Source of the DNA: Nocardia mikamii NBRC 108933
GTDB lineage: Bacteria > Actinomycetota > Actinomycetes > Mycobacteriales > Mycobacteriaceae
NCBI RefSeq assembly: GCF_001613505.1
Contig: NZ_BDCM01000004.1
Location: forward strand, 186,001 to 250,000
DNA length: 64,000 nucleotides
Reading direction: 5' to 3'
The translations under genes and the position numbers were made by a program. Below, in pieces: positions 36,745-46,263 of this stretch (the stretch's first letter is position 1; each line of letters begins with the position of its first letter). The notes under the pieces are model-generated. The model saw nothing but the letters and a program-made list of their open reading frames with translations. It ran no database searches and was not told where the DNA came from.

Positions 36745-37835
36745 CGGTATCGACGCGCCTGCGGCGCACCTGGCTGGCCCTCGGCGTCTCGGCGACCGTG
36801 GCGGCCTCCGGCTGCGGTCTGACCGTGGAGAGTCTGCCGCTGCCCAAACCGGGGCAGTCCGGTGAGACCTATTCCCTGCACGCGATTTTCGCCAACGCTC
36901 TCAACCTGCCCGATCAGGCCAAGGTCAAGATCGGTGGTTCCGATGTCGGTGTGGTCACCCACATCTCGACCAAGAACTACCAGGCGATCGTCGACATGGA
37001 CGTGCGCAAGGACATCACGCTGCCGCGCGATTCCACCGCCGAACTGCGCCAGGCCACTCCGCTCGGCGACGTCTTCGTGGCGCTGTCGAAGCCGAAGTCC
37101 GACGAGTCCACGCCGATGCTGAAGGACGGCGACACCATCGGCATCGACCACACCTCGGCCGGCGCCACCGTGGAGGAGCTGCTGCTGTCGGTCTCGATGT
37201 TGTTCAACGGCGGCGGTGTGGCCGCGCTGACGAAGCTGACCTCGGAACTGGATTCCGTGGTCGGCGGTCGGCCCGATCAACTCGCCGGCCTGATCAAGCA
37301 GATGACGAGTGTGGTCACCACGCTGCACGCCAACAGCGATCGCATCGACAGCACGCTCAACGGCTTCGACGCGCTGACCAACACCATCGAGGCCAACCAC
37401 GACCAGCTGGGTCAGGTGGCGGATTCGCTGCCGCAGATGATCGGCGCCATCGCGGAGAACAACAAGCAGATCGGCGATCTGCTCGGCAAGATCTCCACCA
37501 CCAGCGCGGCGCTCGGCGACTACGCCGAGACCAGCCACGATCAGCTGGCGAGCCTGCTCGAGAACGTGCACAAGCTGATGGACGCGCTGTCGCGGGCCGG
37601 CAACGACCTCGGCCCGGCGCTGGACGCCCTGCACGAGATCCGGCCGAAGGTCGACGCCTCGTTCAAGGGCAATACCCTCGCCGTCGCCGCGACCCTGACC
37701 CAGCTCGACGTCGGCCTGCTCACCGACCCGCCGCACAGCAAGTTCTGGGATCTGCGCGATCTGCAGGACATGGCGGGCAGTTTGATCCAGGTGCTGCAGA
37801 TCGTCTACGGCCGAGTGACAGGGGGCCACCGATGA
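36741..37835 (+). CDS. mce4E: MCE family lipoprotein, subunit E (LprN-like)
   Basis: A 364-residue subunit. The start overlaps mce4D (ATGA). A short signal with A-A-S-G-C25 gives a lipoprotein, as expected for the E position (LprN in M. tuberculosis). The MCE domain ('LPDQAKVKIGGSDVGVVTHI') is followed by a helical tail and ends with a basic C-terminus. The stop overlaps mce4F. Confidence 0.92.
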   Translation: MTVSTRLRRTWLALGVSATVAASGCGLTVESLPLPKPGQSGETYSLHAIFANALNLPDQAKVKIGGSDVGVVTHISTKNYQAIVDMDVRKDITLPRDSTAELRQATPLGDVFVALSKPKSDESTPMLKDGDTIGIDHTSAGATVEELLLSVSMLFNGGGVAALTKLTSELDSVVGGRPDQLAGLIKQMTSVVTTLHANSDRIDSTLNGFDALTNTIEANHDQLGQVADSLPQMIGAIAENNKQIGDLLGKISTTSAALGDYAETSHDQLASLLENVHKLMDALSRAGNDLGPALDALHEIRPKVDASFKGNTLAVAATLTQLDVGLLTDPPHSKFWDLRDLQDMAGSLIQVLQIVYGRVTGGHR

Positions 37836-39001
37836 GCTGGCTGCTGCGACACAAACTGCTGCTGTCCACGATCGGACTGGTGATCGCGTTCGTCGTGGGT
37901 GCGACGTACCTGGCGGTGGACGTCATGCGCATCAATCCGTTGCGCAGTACCTACACGGTCACGGTCGCACTCGACCGCTCCGGTGGTCTGCAACCGGGCA
38001 ACGACGTCACGCTGCGCGGATTCCGCGTCGGCAAGGTGAATTCGATCAAGCTGGCGGATCGGGGCGCCTCGATCGCGGCCGAAGCCCAGATCGACACCCG
38101 GTACAAGATCCCGAAGGCCACCCAGGTCGTCGTGCACGCCCTCTCGGCCGCCGGTGAGCAGTACATCGACTTCCAGCCCGAAACCGACAAGGGGCCGTAC
38201 CTCACCGACGGTTCGGTGATCCCGTTCGATCCGCAGAAGGTGCAGACCCCGACCCCGGTGTCGGCGGTGCTGGAGAACGCCAGCGGATTCTTCGATCAGA
38301 TCGACCCGGACCGGTTCAGCACCATCCTCACCGAATTCGATACCGCGCTCAGCGGCGGACCGGATCAGCTGCGCGACATGGTCGATGCGCTGAGCCTGGT
38401 GACGGCCGGTCTGGACAATCTGCTGCCGCAGACCACCAACCTGCTCACCAGCCTGCGGACCATCGCGGCCACCACGTCGAACGCGCAGCCCGATCTGAGC
38501 ACCCTGACCCAGAACTCGTCGACGTTGTTCATCCAGTTCAACAACGCCAACGACGAACTCCGCAAGGTGCTGGACCAGGCCCCGGCGCAGATGAAGTCGC
38601 TGGGCGCGACGCTGGACGAGACCACCGATCCGATCACCAGCCTGGCGACCAACTTCGTGGCCGTCACCAAGGCGGCGCAGCTGCGGCTGCCGGCGCTGCG
38701 GGCGCTGTTCCCATCGCTGGTCGTCGGTAGTTCGGCCATGGGGGTCCCGGCCCACGACGGAGAGTTCTATACGATCCTCGATATCTGGCCGCGCCCGTTC
38801 TGCCAGTACTCGCACGCGCCGGTCGCACCGAGTGTCGTGACCGACGGTTCGTTCCCGAAGTACAACTATTGCACCAACGCACCTCCGGACCAGCAGATTC
38901 GTGGTTCGGCGAACGCGCCGCGGCCCGACGTTCCGAACAACGGAGCGCAGATGCCGTCGGGTGCCGATCCGAACGCTCGGACCCCGAAGCCGGTGCGGTA
39001 A
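37832..39001 (+). CDS. mce4F: MCE family protein, subunit F
   Basis: A 389-residue subunit. One N-terminal membrane helix (about 8-27) precedes the MCE domain ('GGLQPGNDVTLRGFRVGKVNSI'). A helical region and a Pro-rich C-terminal tail with two cysteines (in 'PFCQYSH' and 'YNYCTNAP') follow; such a pair is common in F subunits. It is the last of the six MCE genes, 61 bases before the Mce-associated gene. Confidence 0.92.
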   Translation: MSWLLRHKLLLSTIGLVIAFVVGATYLAVDVMRINPLRSTYTVTVALDRSGGLQPGNDVTLRGFRVGKVNSIKLADRGASIAAEAQIDTRYKIPKATQVVVHALSAAGEQYIDFQPETDKGPYLTDGSVIPFDPQKVQTPTPVSAVLENASGFFDQIDPDRFSTILTEFDTALSGGPDQLRDMVDALSLVTAGLDNLLPQTTNLLTSLRTIAATTSNAQPDLSTLTQNSSTLFIQFNNANDELRKVLDQAPAQMKSLGATLDETTDPITSLATNFVAVTKAAQLRLPALRALFPSLVVGSSAMGVPAHDGEFYTILDIWPRPFCQYSHAPVAPSVVTDGSFPKYNYCTNAPPDQQIRGSANAPRPDVPNNGAQMPSGADPNARTPKPVR

Positions 39002-39062
39002 GTAGAGTGGCCCGAAACATACGGCGTGGTTTCCACATGCCGGGAAGGTGACAGATCGATTC

Positions 39063-39944
39063 ATGTCCGATGACGACACCGCCAAGGACAAGGCGAACAA
39101 CGATGCCGAGCCGACCGAGAAGGTCGACGCGGCGCAAGACAGCACCGCCGCGGACGCAACGGTCAAGTTCGAATCGGACTCGTCGGTTGCTGCCGATAAG
39201 GGTGCCGATACCGCGAAGACAGCCGATACCGCGAAGACAGCCGATGCGGACAAGACGGTGAAGCTCGAGACCGCGGGGCCCGCCGCGGCAACCGCCAAGT
39301 CGGCGGCTCCCGCCCCGGCGAGTGCGCCCTCCTCCGGGAAGAGCACTCCGTGGGTGCCGATCGTGTCGGCCTTCGCCGCGGGTGTGCTGCTGGTGGCCGC
39401 GATCACCGCGGTGGTGGTCTTCTATCTGAAGGCCGACAACCGCGAGGATCAGCTCGCCGCGCGCGATGATTCGACCAAGGCGGCGTGCGATTTCGGCAAG
39501 GCCGTGGCCAGCTACGACTCGAAGGATCTCGACGCCTACTTCAAGAGCGTCAACGATCTCTCGACGGGTGAGTGGGGCAAGTTCTTCAGTGGCGCCTCGG
39601 ACACGCTGAAGCAGGCCATGGTCAGCGTGCAGGCCAAGTCGAAGCTGGACGAGATCCACTGCGCGTGGGAGTCCGGCAACGACAGCCAGGCCAACGTGGT
39701 GCTGGTGATCACGCAGGAGCAGACCAACCAGGCCGTTCCGCAGCCGGACAAGCTGACCATCCCGGGCGTGGCCCAGATGGAGAAGCACGACGGTAAGTGG
39801 CTGGTCGCGAAGTTCGACTCGCCGGTCACCAAGGGTATGGGCCCCTCCGGCCCGGCCCCGGGTGCGCCGCAGGCGGCTCCGGGCACCAGCCCGCAGGCCA
39901 ACGGCGGGGCGCAGCCCGCCCCGGCTCCGCAGCCGGGTAACTGA
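39063..39944 (+). CDS. Mce-associated membrane protein
   Basis: A 293-residue protein. Residues 1-95 are an acidic, Ala/Lys/Asp-rich disordered tail; one membrane helix lies at about 102-126; the outer domain (about 130-260) has the Mas fold pattern ('AACDFGKAVASYDSKDLDAYF', 'QTNQAVPQPDKL') and ends in a Pro/Ala tail. M. tuberculosis mce4 has two such genes (Rv3493c, Rv3492c); here there is only one before the terminator. The start is uncertain between ATG 39063 and GTG 39048. Confidence 0.85.
   Translation: MSDDDTAKDKANNDAEPTEKVDAAQDSTAADATVKFESDSSVAADKGADTAKTADTAKTADADKTVKLETAGPAAATAKSAAPAPASAPSSGKSTPWVPIVSAFAAGVLLVAAITAVVVFYLKADNREDQLAARDDSTKAACDFGKAVASYDSKDLDAYFKSVNDLSTGEWGKFFSGASDTLKQAMVSVQAKSKLDEIHCAWESGNDSQANVVLVITQEQTNQAVPQPDKLTIPGVAQMEKHDGKWLVAKFDSPVTKGMGPSGPAPGAPQAAPGTSPQANGGAQPAPAPQPGN
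39205..39240. repeat. 18-bp perfect tandem repeat in the Mce-associated gene
   Basis: Two perfect units (GCCGATACCGCGAAGACA) are followed by a partial third. They encode Ala-Asp-Thr-Ala-Lys-Thr repeats in the disordered cytosolic tail. Confidence 0.85.
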
Positions 39945-39967
39945 ATCCGGTTACTGGACAACACTTT

Positions 39968-40000
39968 CCGGCCCCGTGACGGTTTCCGTCGCGGGGCCGG
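39968..40000 (+). terminator. Terminator at the end of the mce operon
   Basis: A 15-base stem (CCGGCCCCGTGACGG / CCGTCGCGGGGCCGG, one G-T pair) with a TTT loop begins 24 bases after the last stop codon. There is no U-run, as is usual in high-GC actinobacteria. Confidence 0.8.
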
Positions 40001-40123
40001 AATGCGTTCGACGAGGTGATCCGGCTGTGAACCCGCGACCGAGGTGGCAGCAACCGGGCGCCTCCGGCGGTGGGCCGACCCACCACCGCCGGAAGCCATT
40101 CAGTTGGTCTGACGCGTGCCCGG

Positions 40124-40747
40124 TCAGAAAAGGGTGAGGGCGTCCGCGGTTTCGGCTGTCGCGCGGCCGCGTTTCGGCGCCGGCTTGTCGGTGACGACGA
40201 CCGTCAGCGGCGTCGTCGCGGCGGTGTCGGATATCGTCTCGGCGGGTGCGGCGGCGGGGCGAACCGCGGAAGGCAACGGCGGGAGATCGACGATGCCGTT
40301 CGGGGGCGCATCGGCCCGGCCCGCGGCGGCGCGGGCGGCCTCCCCGGCGAGTTTGTCGGCCTGTTCGTTGTAGTAGTTGCCGACGTGTCCGCGTACCCAG
40401 CGGAAACGCACCGGACCCGGCCGGGTGGCGATCGCGTGATCGATCCACTGGACCAGTTCCACATTCTTCACCGCGCTGCCGGTGGCGGTGCGCCAGCCGT
40501 TGAGGCGCCAGCCCGGTAGCCATTCCGACGCACATTTGATCGCGTACAGCGAATCGCTCTCGATGAACAGCGGTTCGGGGCCCGGATGTGCGCGAATCGC
40601 TTCCAGAACCGCGCGTAGCTCGGCCACCTGGTTGGTGCCGGAGGCCGCGCCGGCGCTGGCCGAACTGCCCTGATGATTGACCCACGCCCAGCCGATGGCG
40701 CCGCCAGGATTGCGCAGGCAGGATCCGTCGGTGCTCACGATGATCAT
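40124..40747 (-). CDS. Ribonuclease H family protein
   Basis: A 207-residue enzyme. The RNase HI-type catalytic set is complete: Asp in 'VSTDGSCL', Glu in 'NQVAELRAVLEA', Asp in 'FIESDSLYAI' and Asp in 'NEQADKLAG'. The 'RWVRGHVGNYYNEQAD' segment supplies the conserved His. A C-terminal extension of about 55 residues is Ala/Pro/Thr-rich and probably disordered. It cleaves RNA in RNA-DNA hybrids. The start lies ten bases downstream of the SRPBCC stop, so the two are cotranscribed. Confidence 0.92.
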   Translation of the reverse strand: MIIVSTDGSCLRNPGGAIGWAWVNHQGSSASAGAASGTNQVAELRAVLEAIRAHPGPEPLFIESDSLYAIKCASEWLPGWRLNGWRTATGSAVKNVELVQWIDHAIATRPGPVRFRWVRGHVGNYYNEQADKLAGEAARAAAGRADAPPNGIVDLPPLPSAVRPAAAPAETISDTAATTPLTVVVTDKPAPKRGRATAETADALTLF

Positions 40748-40757
40748 GACCGGTACC

Positions 40758-41294
40758 CTACGCAATCCGGCCGACAAGATCCGTGCCGTGGAATTCCTCG
40801 ATCTCCCTGCGCAATTGCGTTTCGCTGCGACGGACCGCCGCCTTGGCCAGCGCATCGATGGCCTTGGCGGCCGGGCGGGCCAGCCAGCCGTGTGCCGGCG
40901 GGTAGTCCGCCTCGGAGGTCAGCACCGACCGGCCGTACCCGAGCGGATCGAATCGCAGCGTCAGCGTGGCGAGCGCGGGGGCGGCTCCGGGCTCCTGTGA
41001 CAACCCGGTGGGGTCCTGCGCAGGCGCCACCTTCCCCGGCCGGCGCCTGCGCAGGGTGTACCCGATGACCGCGTTGCGGCGGTATTCGGTGATCTCACAA
41101 TCGACCGTGGGATGCCACAGCCCCAGCCGGAACGTCGCCGCATAGACCGCACCCGGTCCGTGGCCGGCCTCGCCGACCGGGTCGAACGCTGCGATACCGA
41201 ACATCCAATCCGGGACGAACAGATGGTTGTCGGTGTACGTGAATGCGACCTCCACCGGAGCCCCGACGTCGCTCGCGTACCTGATGTGGCCCAT
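40758..41294 (-). CDS. SRPBCC/polyketide cyclase-type protein
   Basis: A 178-residue protein of the START-like superfamily. The helix-grip pattern is visible ('GAPVEVAFTYTDNHLFVPDWMFG', 'RRNAVIGYTLRR', 'TLTLRFDPLGYGRSVLTSEADY', C-terminal amphipathic helix). ATG 41294 follows GGAGGG by three to four bases. Such proteins bind hydrophobic ligands or coenzyme-like compounds; the ligand is unknown. It is the first gene of a pair with RNase H. Confidence 0.85.
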   Translation of the reverse strand: MGHIRYASDVGAPVEVAFTYTDNHLFVPDWMFGIAAFDPVGEAGHGPGAVYAATFRLGLWHPTVDCEITEYRRNAVIGYTLRRRRPGKVAPAQDPTGLSQEPGAAPALATLTLRFDPLGYGRSVLTSEADYPPAHGWLARPAAKAIDALAKAAVRRSETQLRREIEEFHGTDLVGRIA

Positions 41295-41519
41295 AGGCCC
41301 TCCCTGTTCCACGCTTGCCACAAAAGTACTACAGAATTCCTCTTTATTGAATGGTTACCGGGGAATAACGTGCGGCCCGCGCGCCGAGTGGCGGATAACC
41401 GCTGACGAGGACAAATGCGGCAAACGACCAGTACGTTTCGAGTGTGCTCGACGGGAGCGGGCACAGACGACAACCGGCCAGGCACCTTGACGGTACCCGG
41501 CCGGACAGATGTCGAAACG

Positions 41520-42329
41520 CTATGCCACCGTGGAATCCGGTGCCGCCGTGGCCGACTCGGCTGCGGCCGGGTTCGAACCGGTTGCGGCCGTGGTGACCGC
41601 CTCCGCCGAATCGGTGCCGGCCGGATCGCCGGACCGGTCCGCGCGAATCTGCTGGGGGCCGACCGACGGCACGGGAGCCGGTCGCGCGTGCCGCTGGACC
41701 TGCACGTCGTGCCGGCCCAGCAGCGGGTCGCTCATCGCGACGCTGAACTCGCCACTGTGCACGTCGACGTCGGTACGGAATTCGGTCACCGCGTCCGGCG
41801 CGACACCCTGTCGACGGTCCGGATCGCTGTTCGCGCCCAATGCCGCCGGCACATTCGTGTCGAGGGTGACGGCGAACGAATGCTGTTGTGTCCTCGACAG
41901 ATTCGCCCCGACGTAGGTTTCGCCGGTGAGGTTCAGGCGTCCCCCGACGCCGCCGGGACGGGTACTCGGGAGTGCCGTGTCGGTGTTCGGTGGGCGGTCC
42001 GCCGGCCCGGGCACGATGCGCACCGGCGCGGCGGAGACATCGGCCGCGAGGACCGGCAGGCGGCGGGATTCGGCGGTCGGCCCCCACGGCCCGGTGGTGG
42101 CAGGACCGATGCTCGGTGACGCCTCGGACCCGTGTGCGCCGGGCGCCGGGACGATCGAGTCGCCTCGCTCGCCGGAGCCGATGACGCTCGGCAGGCCCGC
42201 GCCCCCGATCTGATTGACGATGTAGGTTCCGGCGGCGACGGTCAGGCCGATACTCGCCATTCCGGCGAGTACGACGGCGGTGTGTTGCAGAATTTGGCCG
42301 GTGGACCGGGACTGTGCGGACTGAGCCAT
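41520..42329 (-). CDS. Hypothetical membrane-anchored or secreted protein
   Basis: A 269-residue protein that I do not recognise. ATG 42329 has GGA(CG) nine to twelve bases upstream. One hydrophobic helix at about 14-37 ('HTAVVLAGMASIGLTVAAGTYIV') anchors or exports it. The outer part is Pro/Gly/Ser-rich with a possible small beta domain ('RLNLTGETYVGANLSRTQQHSFAVTLDTNV', shown only to position it near residue 140). It ends in an Ala/Thr/Glu low-complexity tail. It stands alone with long flanks on both sides. Confidence 0.65.
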   Translation of the reverse strand: MAQSAQSRSTGQILQHTAVVLAGMASIGLTVAAGTYIVNQIGGAGLPSVIGSGERGDSIVPAPGAHGSEASPSIGPATTGPWGPTAESRRLPVLAADVSAAPVRIVPGPADRPPNTDTALPSTRPGGVGGRLNLTGETYVGANLSRTQQHSFAVTLDTNVPAALGANSDPDRRQGVAPDAVTEFRTDVDVHSGEFSVAMSDPLLGRHDVQVQRHARPAPVPSVGPQQIRADRSGDPAGTDSAEAVTTAATGSNPAAAESATAAPDSTVA

Positions 42330-42686
42330 AGCGGTGCGTCCTTCCCTCTCCCCTGGGTTCCCCTCGTTGCCGACCCGCACCGTTGAAAGTCGTACGCACG
42401 TCCAGGTTACTGCCTGACGACGCGGTATTCCGAGGCCCTGCGGTCAAGATCACAACAGCCGGCGAAGCGTCGTGAAAACCGCTGTTCGCCGTACCGGACG
42501 GCGCCGGTACGCCGTCGGCCGGCGAGGTGCGCCCAGGTTTGGGCCGATGCGACGCCGGGTAACCCCAGACCGCTGGCGAGCGTCAACTTCGAGCTGCGAT
42601 CTCGAAGTCCTCCGGCCAACGGCGTCCGGTCGGCCGCAAGCACGTCGCACCCTGAGTCGGCGCTCGCCCGCTCTTTCCGGAAGTCT
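42330..42686. other. Gene-free stretch
   Basis: There is no credible ORF in these 357 bases. One inverted repeat, GTACCGG-N6-CCGGTAC at 42491-42510, could act as a terminator or operator. The right end is downstream of the TIGR03084 gene and the left end is the promoter of the 269-residue protein. I see nothing else. Confidence 0.5.
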
Positions 42687-43478
42687 TCAGGCGAATTGGC
42701 CCACGTCGCGCCCCGATCCCGGCGGGCCTGCGAAGGCTTGCGCGATCGTCAACCACTCCGCGGCGTCGGCTCCCGTGGCAACGAGCGGCAGATCGTCGCG
42801 ATGCCGACGCTGCGTGACCAGCAGGCAGAAGTCCAGCGCCGACCCGCTCACTCGCTGCGCGGCATCCTCGGGACCCCAGCTCCAGACCGACCCGTCCGGC
42901 GCCGTGAGGTCGACCCGGAACTGTTGCGCGGGTGCCGGTCGGCCGTGCACGGTGTAGGCGAAATCGCGGGTCCGCACGCCGATATGCGCGATATTGCGCA
43001 GCCGCGCGGTCGGCGTCCGCGTCGCGCCCAGCGCATCGGCGACGTCCTGACCGTGCGCCCAGGTCTCCATCAACCGTGCGCTCACCATGGACATCGGGCT
43101 CATCGGCGGTCCGAACCAGGGCAATTTCGTCCCGGCGGGCACCGCGCGCAGCGCCCGCGCCAGACCGGCCCGGCCCCGGCGCCACCGCGCGAGCAGTTCC
43201 GGCGCCGGTGTGCGCGCCACCTCCGCGGCCGCGTCGTCGACGAATGTGGCGATCTCGGCAGTAGCCTCGCGCAGCAGCTCGGCGAACGCCGCGGCGTCGG
43301 TGGCCGCGATCGTCGATACTTCGTCGGTCCAGGTCAGGTGTGCGATCTGGTGTGCGATGGTCCAGCCCGGGGCGGGCGTCTCCCGCGACCAGCCGACCGG
43401 ATCCAGCGGCGCGACGAGACGGTCCAAGTCCGCGCATTCGGCCTCGAAATCGTCGAGCAACGCCTCTAGATCAGCCAT
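42687..43478 (-). CDS. TIGR03084 family metal-binding protein (maleylpyruvate isomerase/DinB-like fold)
   Basis: A 263-residue protein. The N-terminal four-helix bundle has metal-ligand histidines in '[13 protein letters not shown]' and '[15 protein letters not shown]', as in mycothiol-dependent maleylpyruvate isomerases. The C-terminal domain begins near '[11 protein letters not shown]' and is of the wHTH/SCP-like type. ATG 43478 gives the family start; ATG 43490 is possible. The palindrome at 43512-43527 lies just upstream. The family is thought to use mycothiol, and the reaction here is unknown. Confidence 0.85.
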   Translation of the reverse strand: MADLEALLDDFEAECADLDRLVAPLDPVGWSRETPAPGWTIAHQIAHLTWTDEVSTIAATDAAAFAELLREATAEIATFVDDAAAEVARTPAPELLARWRRGRAGLARALRAVPAGTKLPWFGPPMSPMSMVSARLMETWAHGQDVADALGATRTPTARLRNIAHIGVRTRDFAYTVHGRPAPAQQFRVDLTAPDGSVWSWGPEDAAQRVSGSALDFCLLVTQRRHRDDLPLVATGADAAEWLTIAQAFAGPPGSGRDVGQFA

Positions 43479-43511
43479 GACCGAAAGCATGGCAACGCCC
43501 GCAAAAAAATG

Positions 43512-43527
43512 CAAGCACGCGTGCTTG
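43512..43527. promoter_or_regulatory. Perfect 16-bp palindrome CAAGCACGCGTGCTTG
   Basis: It lies 34 bases before the TIGR03084 start and directly after the end of the DUF445 gene, in an otherwise A-rich spot. The form is typical of TetR-family operators. No TetR gene is adjacent, so the regulator would act from elsewhere. Confidence 0.6.
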
Positions 43528-43533
43528 TATTTC

Positions 43534-44889
43534 TCACCAACCGAAGATCAGCAGGTGCACCCCGCCCACCACCAGGCCCAGCGCAGCGCCGTGCAGATAC
43601 AACAGCCAGGCGTCCTGTTCGACCGAGGCGTAGAACATCTCCATGAACTCGCCCGGCGTGAGCTGTTTGAGCTTCCGCGCCGCGAATTCATCGATCTTCT
43701 TGGCCTGGTCCAGGGCGAAGGCCTCGTCCTGGACCAGACTCGGCGCCAGGCTCACTGCGGCCCCGGCGGCGCCGACCTGCAGATTGTCGAACTGCCGCGC
43801 TCCGAAGGCCGCGCGCACCACCGAGCGCGTGGGTCCCAGCTGGGTGCGGATCTCGTCGGCGATCAGATGCTCCACCAACTGGCGGGTCTTGTCTCCGTTC
43901 GGGCCGTCCAGCAGCTCCGCCGCCAGATTCGGCAGGGTCAGCACCTGGTAGGCCAGAATCTGGGCGAGGTCGTCGGCGGCCTGCGGTTGCCGTTTGGCCA
44001 GCAGCGCCTGCCGCCAGAGGTATTTGTAGCGCGGCTGCGGATCGCCGGGTTCGAACACCATCTTGATGGCGATCATGTTCACCAGCACGCCGATGGTGGC
44101 GGCCGCGGCCAGGACCACCAGCCAGCCCGGGATCCACCCGATCACCGGAATGTCGTGATGGACATGCAGGTACAGCGCCAGCAGGAGACCGAACGGGGCA
44201 CCGAGCAACCCGATCCGCACCATGAACCGCAGCTCCGGCGCGGCGATCGTGGTGGTCAGATCCTTGAGGATCTCCGGATTGGCCTGCAGATAGCGGATGA
44301 CGAAACTCTTGATATCGATGAGCTGGTCGACATTGTCGCCGAGTTGCTCGAAACCGCGCCGGCACAGTTTCGGCAATTCACGGTCGATGCGCTGATAGAG
44401 AATCTGTTTCGCCGGCCGCGGGACGGCCCGCCACAGTTCCGGATTCTCCCGGTACATCACATCGTCGACGATCTGCTGCAACTGTTCGTGCGCGCGGTCG
44501 GCGATGTAGTCGGCGATACCTTCCAGATCCAGTTCGTGGATGAAATCGCGCGGGCTGCCGATCCGCATGATCGCCATATCCACGCAGATGCTGGCCATCT
44601 TCTCCGCGCGGGCGGGAATGAAGCCCTGGAAGCCGAGTCGCTTACCGTCGCCGGAGAACGTCGGCAGCACCTGCACCCGGCGCGGGAAATAGGGATACAG
44701 CACCTTCAGTCCCGGAATCCGGACGCCGCGAAATTGCAACGGCCAGAACAACATCAGCACACCGGTCCAGTTGGTGAGCCAACCGGCCACCGCGCTGAAG
44801 ATCGGGAAGGTGATCAGGTCCACGACGAATTTGGACTGTCCGGTCAGTTGTTCCCAGTCGATGAACACACCGCCGGCGACTACCGCCAT
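43534..44889 (-). CDS. DUF445 family membrane protein
   Basis: A 451-residue protein. The N-terminal helix has the family hallmark '[18 protein letters not shown]'. A long helical soluble part follows, then central helices at about 235-280 and a C-terminal helix '[22 protein letters not shown]'. DUF445 proteins are found in the envelope, with no established function. Its stop is 55 bases upstream of the TIGR03084 start, so they might be cotranscribed despite the operator between them. Confidence 0.9.
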   Translation of the reverse strand: MAVVAGGVFIDWEQLTGQSKFVVDLITFPIFSAVAGWLTNWTGVLMLFWPLQFRGVRIPGLKVLYPYFPRRVQVLPTFSGDGKRLGFQGFIPARAEKMASICVDMAIMRIGSPRDFIHELDLEGIADYIADRAHEQLQQIVDDVMYRENPELWRAVPRPAKQILYQRIDRELPKLCRRGFEQLGDNVDQLIDIKSFVIRYLQANPEILKDLTTTIAAPELRFMVRIGLLGAPFGLLLALYLHVHHDIPVIGWIPGWLVVLAAAATIGVLVNMIAIKMVFEPGDPQPRYKYLWRQALLAKRQPQAADDLAQILAYQVLTLPNLAAELLDGPNGDKTRQLVEHLIADEIRTQLGPTRSVVRAAFGARQFDNLQVGAAGAAVSLAPSLVQDEAFALDQAKKIDEFAARKLKQLTPGEFMEMFYASVEQDAWLLYLHGAALGLVVGGVHLLIFGW

Positions 44890-45014
44890 CGTGGATCCCC
44901 CTTGCGCCGTGCGGACTTGCGAGTTGACTGGGTCCCCACATTCTCACCGGGGCCAGATGGTGTCAATGCGGCGGGGCGGCACTTGCCCTGGTCGGCGGGG
45001 CAAACGCACCCCGT

Positions 45015-46019
45015 TCAGGGGCGCAGGACGAGTCGAATCGGATTGCCCTCTTTGGTTTCCAGCGCCCGCACCGCTGCCGGGGCTTCCGAGAGCGGCAGCA
45101 CCGCGCTGACCGAACGGGCGAGATCGAGACGATGCAGCCGCCGCAGCGTCACCAGTTCGGTGACATGTTCGGGCTGCGATCCGTAGTGTCCGCGCAATTG
45201 CTGCTGGAAGAAGCTGAAGCCGATACCCCCGGTGATCGTGATCGGCTTGTCGGTCAGACCGACCAGAACCAGCCGCCCACCCGGCCCCAGACAGGTGACG
45301 GCCTGTTCGCGAACCGCCGCCACCCCGGCGAAATCGAAGGCGGCCGCCAAACCGGCGCCGCCGGTCGCGGCGAAGATCCGCGACCGCAGTTCGGGATCGG
45401 CCGGATCGAAGGCCAGATCCGCACCGAAACCGAGCGCCCGTTCCCGCGCCGCGGGCAGCGGATCCACCGCCACGATGGGTGCCGCGCCGACCATGCGCAG
45501 CAATTGCACCCCGTGGGCGCCGAGACCGCCCACACCCCACACGCCGGCCGGTTCGGCGGGCCGCACCTGGGCGGTCGCCGTGATCGCGGCCCACGGTGTG
45601 GAGACCGCGTCCGGAATGAAGCAGGCCTGCTCGAAGGGCAGATCGTCGGGAATCGGCACCAGGGTGTCGACCCGGGCCAGGGTGTATTCCGCCCACCCGC
45701 CGTCGTAGTCGACCCCGCGGGTGAACACCGCGCCGCCGCGCAGTTCACCCGCCTGCAGCAGCACCCGGTCCCCCACCTTCGCGCTGGTCACACCCGGTCC
45801 GAGGGTGTGAACCGTGCCCGCGACCTCGTGGCCGAGCGTCACCACGTCGCCGGCGAGCATCACCGGGGTCAGCGTCCCGTCGATCAGATGGACATCGGAC
45901 AGGCAGACTCCCGCCGCTTCGACCTTGATCAGGACGTGGTCGGGACCCGGTTCCGGCGTCGGCACCTCGTCCAGTTCCAGTCGGCGTTGCGGTCCCAGGT
46001 GAAGGCGTGCGGCCAGCAT
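45015..46019 (-). CDS. Zinc-type alcohol dehydrogenase-like oxidoreductase
   Basis: A 334-residue MDR-family enzyme. The catalytic-zinc ligands Cys ('GVCLSDVH') and His-Glu ('LGHEVAG') are present, but the four-cysteine structural-zinc loop is absent. The NAD(P) fold is 'VWGVGGLGAHGVQLLRMVGA'. It probably oxidises alcohols or reduces aldehydes with NAD(P). It diverges from the AurF-like gene across a 244-base region with a strong inverted repeat, so the two are candidates for shared control. Confidence 0.9.
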   Translation of the reverse strand: MLAARLHLGPQRRLELDEVPTPEPGPDHVLIKVEAAGVCLSDVHLIDGTLTPVMLAGDVVTLGHEVAGTVHTLGPGVTSAKVGDRVLLQAGELRGGAVFTRGVDYDGGWAEYTLARVDTLVPIPDDLPFEQACFIPDAVSTPWAAITATAQVRPAEPAGVWGVGGLGAHGVQLLRMVGAAPIVAVDPLPAARERALGFGADLAFDPADPELRSRIFAATGGAGLAAAFDFAGVAAVREQAVTCLGPGGRLVLVGLTDKPITITGGIGFSFFQQQLRGHYGSQPEHVTELVTLRRLHRLDLARSVSAVLPLSEAPAAVRALETKEGNPIRLVLRP

Positions 46020-46167
46020 GTCGGGCTACTCCTCGTGGGTCGGGGCGGGCGGACCCGCGGGCCCGGCGAACCCGGTCGAGTATCGCATCGACAGCGCGGC
46101 TTCGGCCGGAGTTGCGGGACGGCACGGTCACAGGCATCGGCCGACTCTCCGGGCTCGGGGGATTGTG

Positions 46168-46184
46168 TGGGACTGCGAGTCCCA
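46168..46184. promoter_or_regulatory. Candidate TetR operator TGGGACTGCGAGTCCCA
   Basis: A perfect 7-base inverted repeat with a 3-base spacer between the divergent alcohol dehydrogenase and AurF-like genes. A second smaller repeat, ATCCT-CGA-AGGAT, follows at 46188-46200. The TetR gene at 47409-48143 is the obvious candidate regulator. Confidence 0.6.
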
Positions 46185-46263
46185 TATATCCTCGAAGGAT
46201 CACACCTGCTGGGTGTCGACCGCCGCCGGGGCCGAGCCTCGGGGCCGGGAGCTAGGAGGCCCG

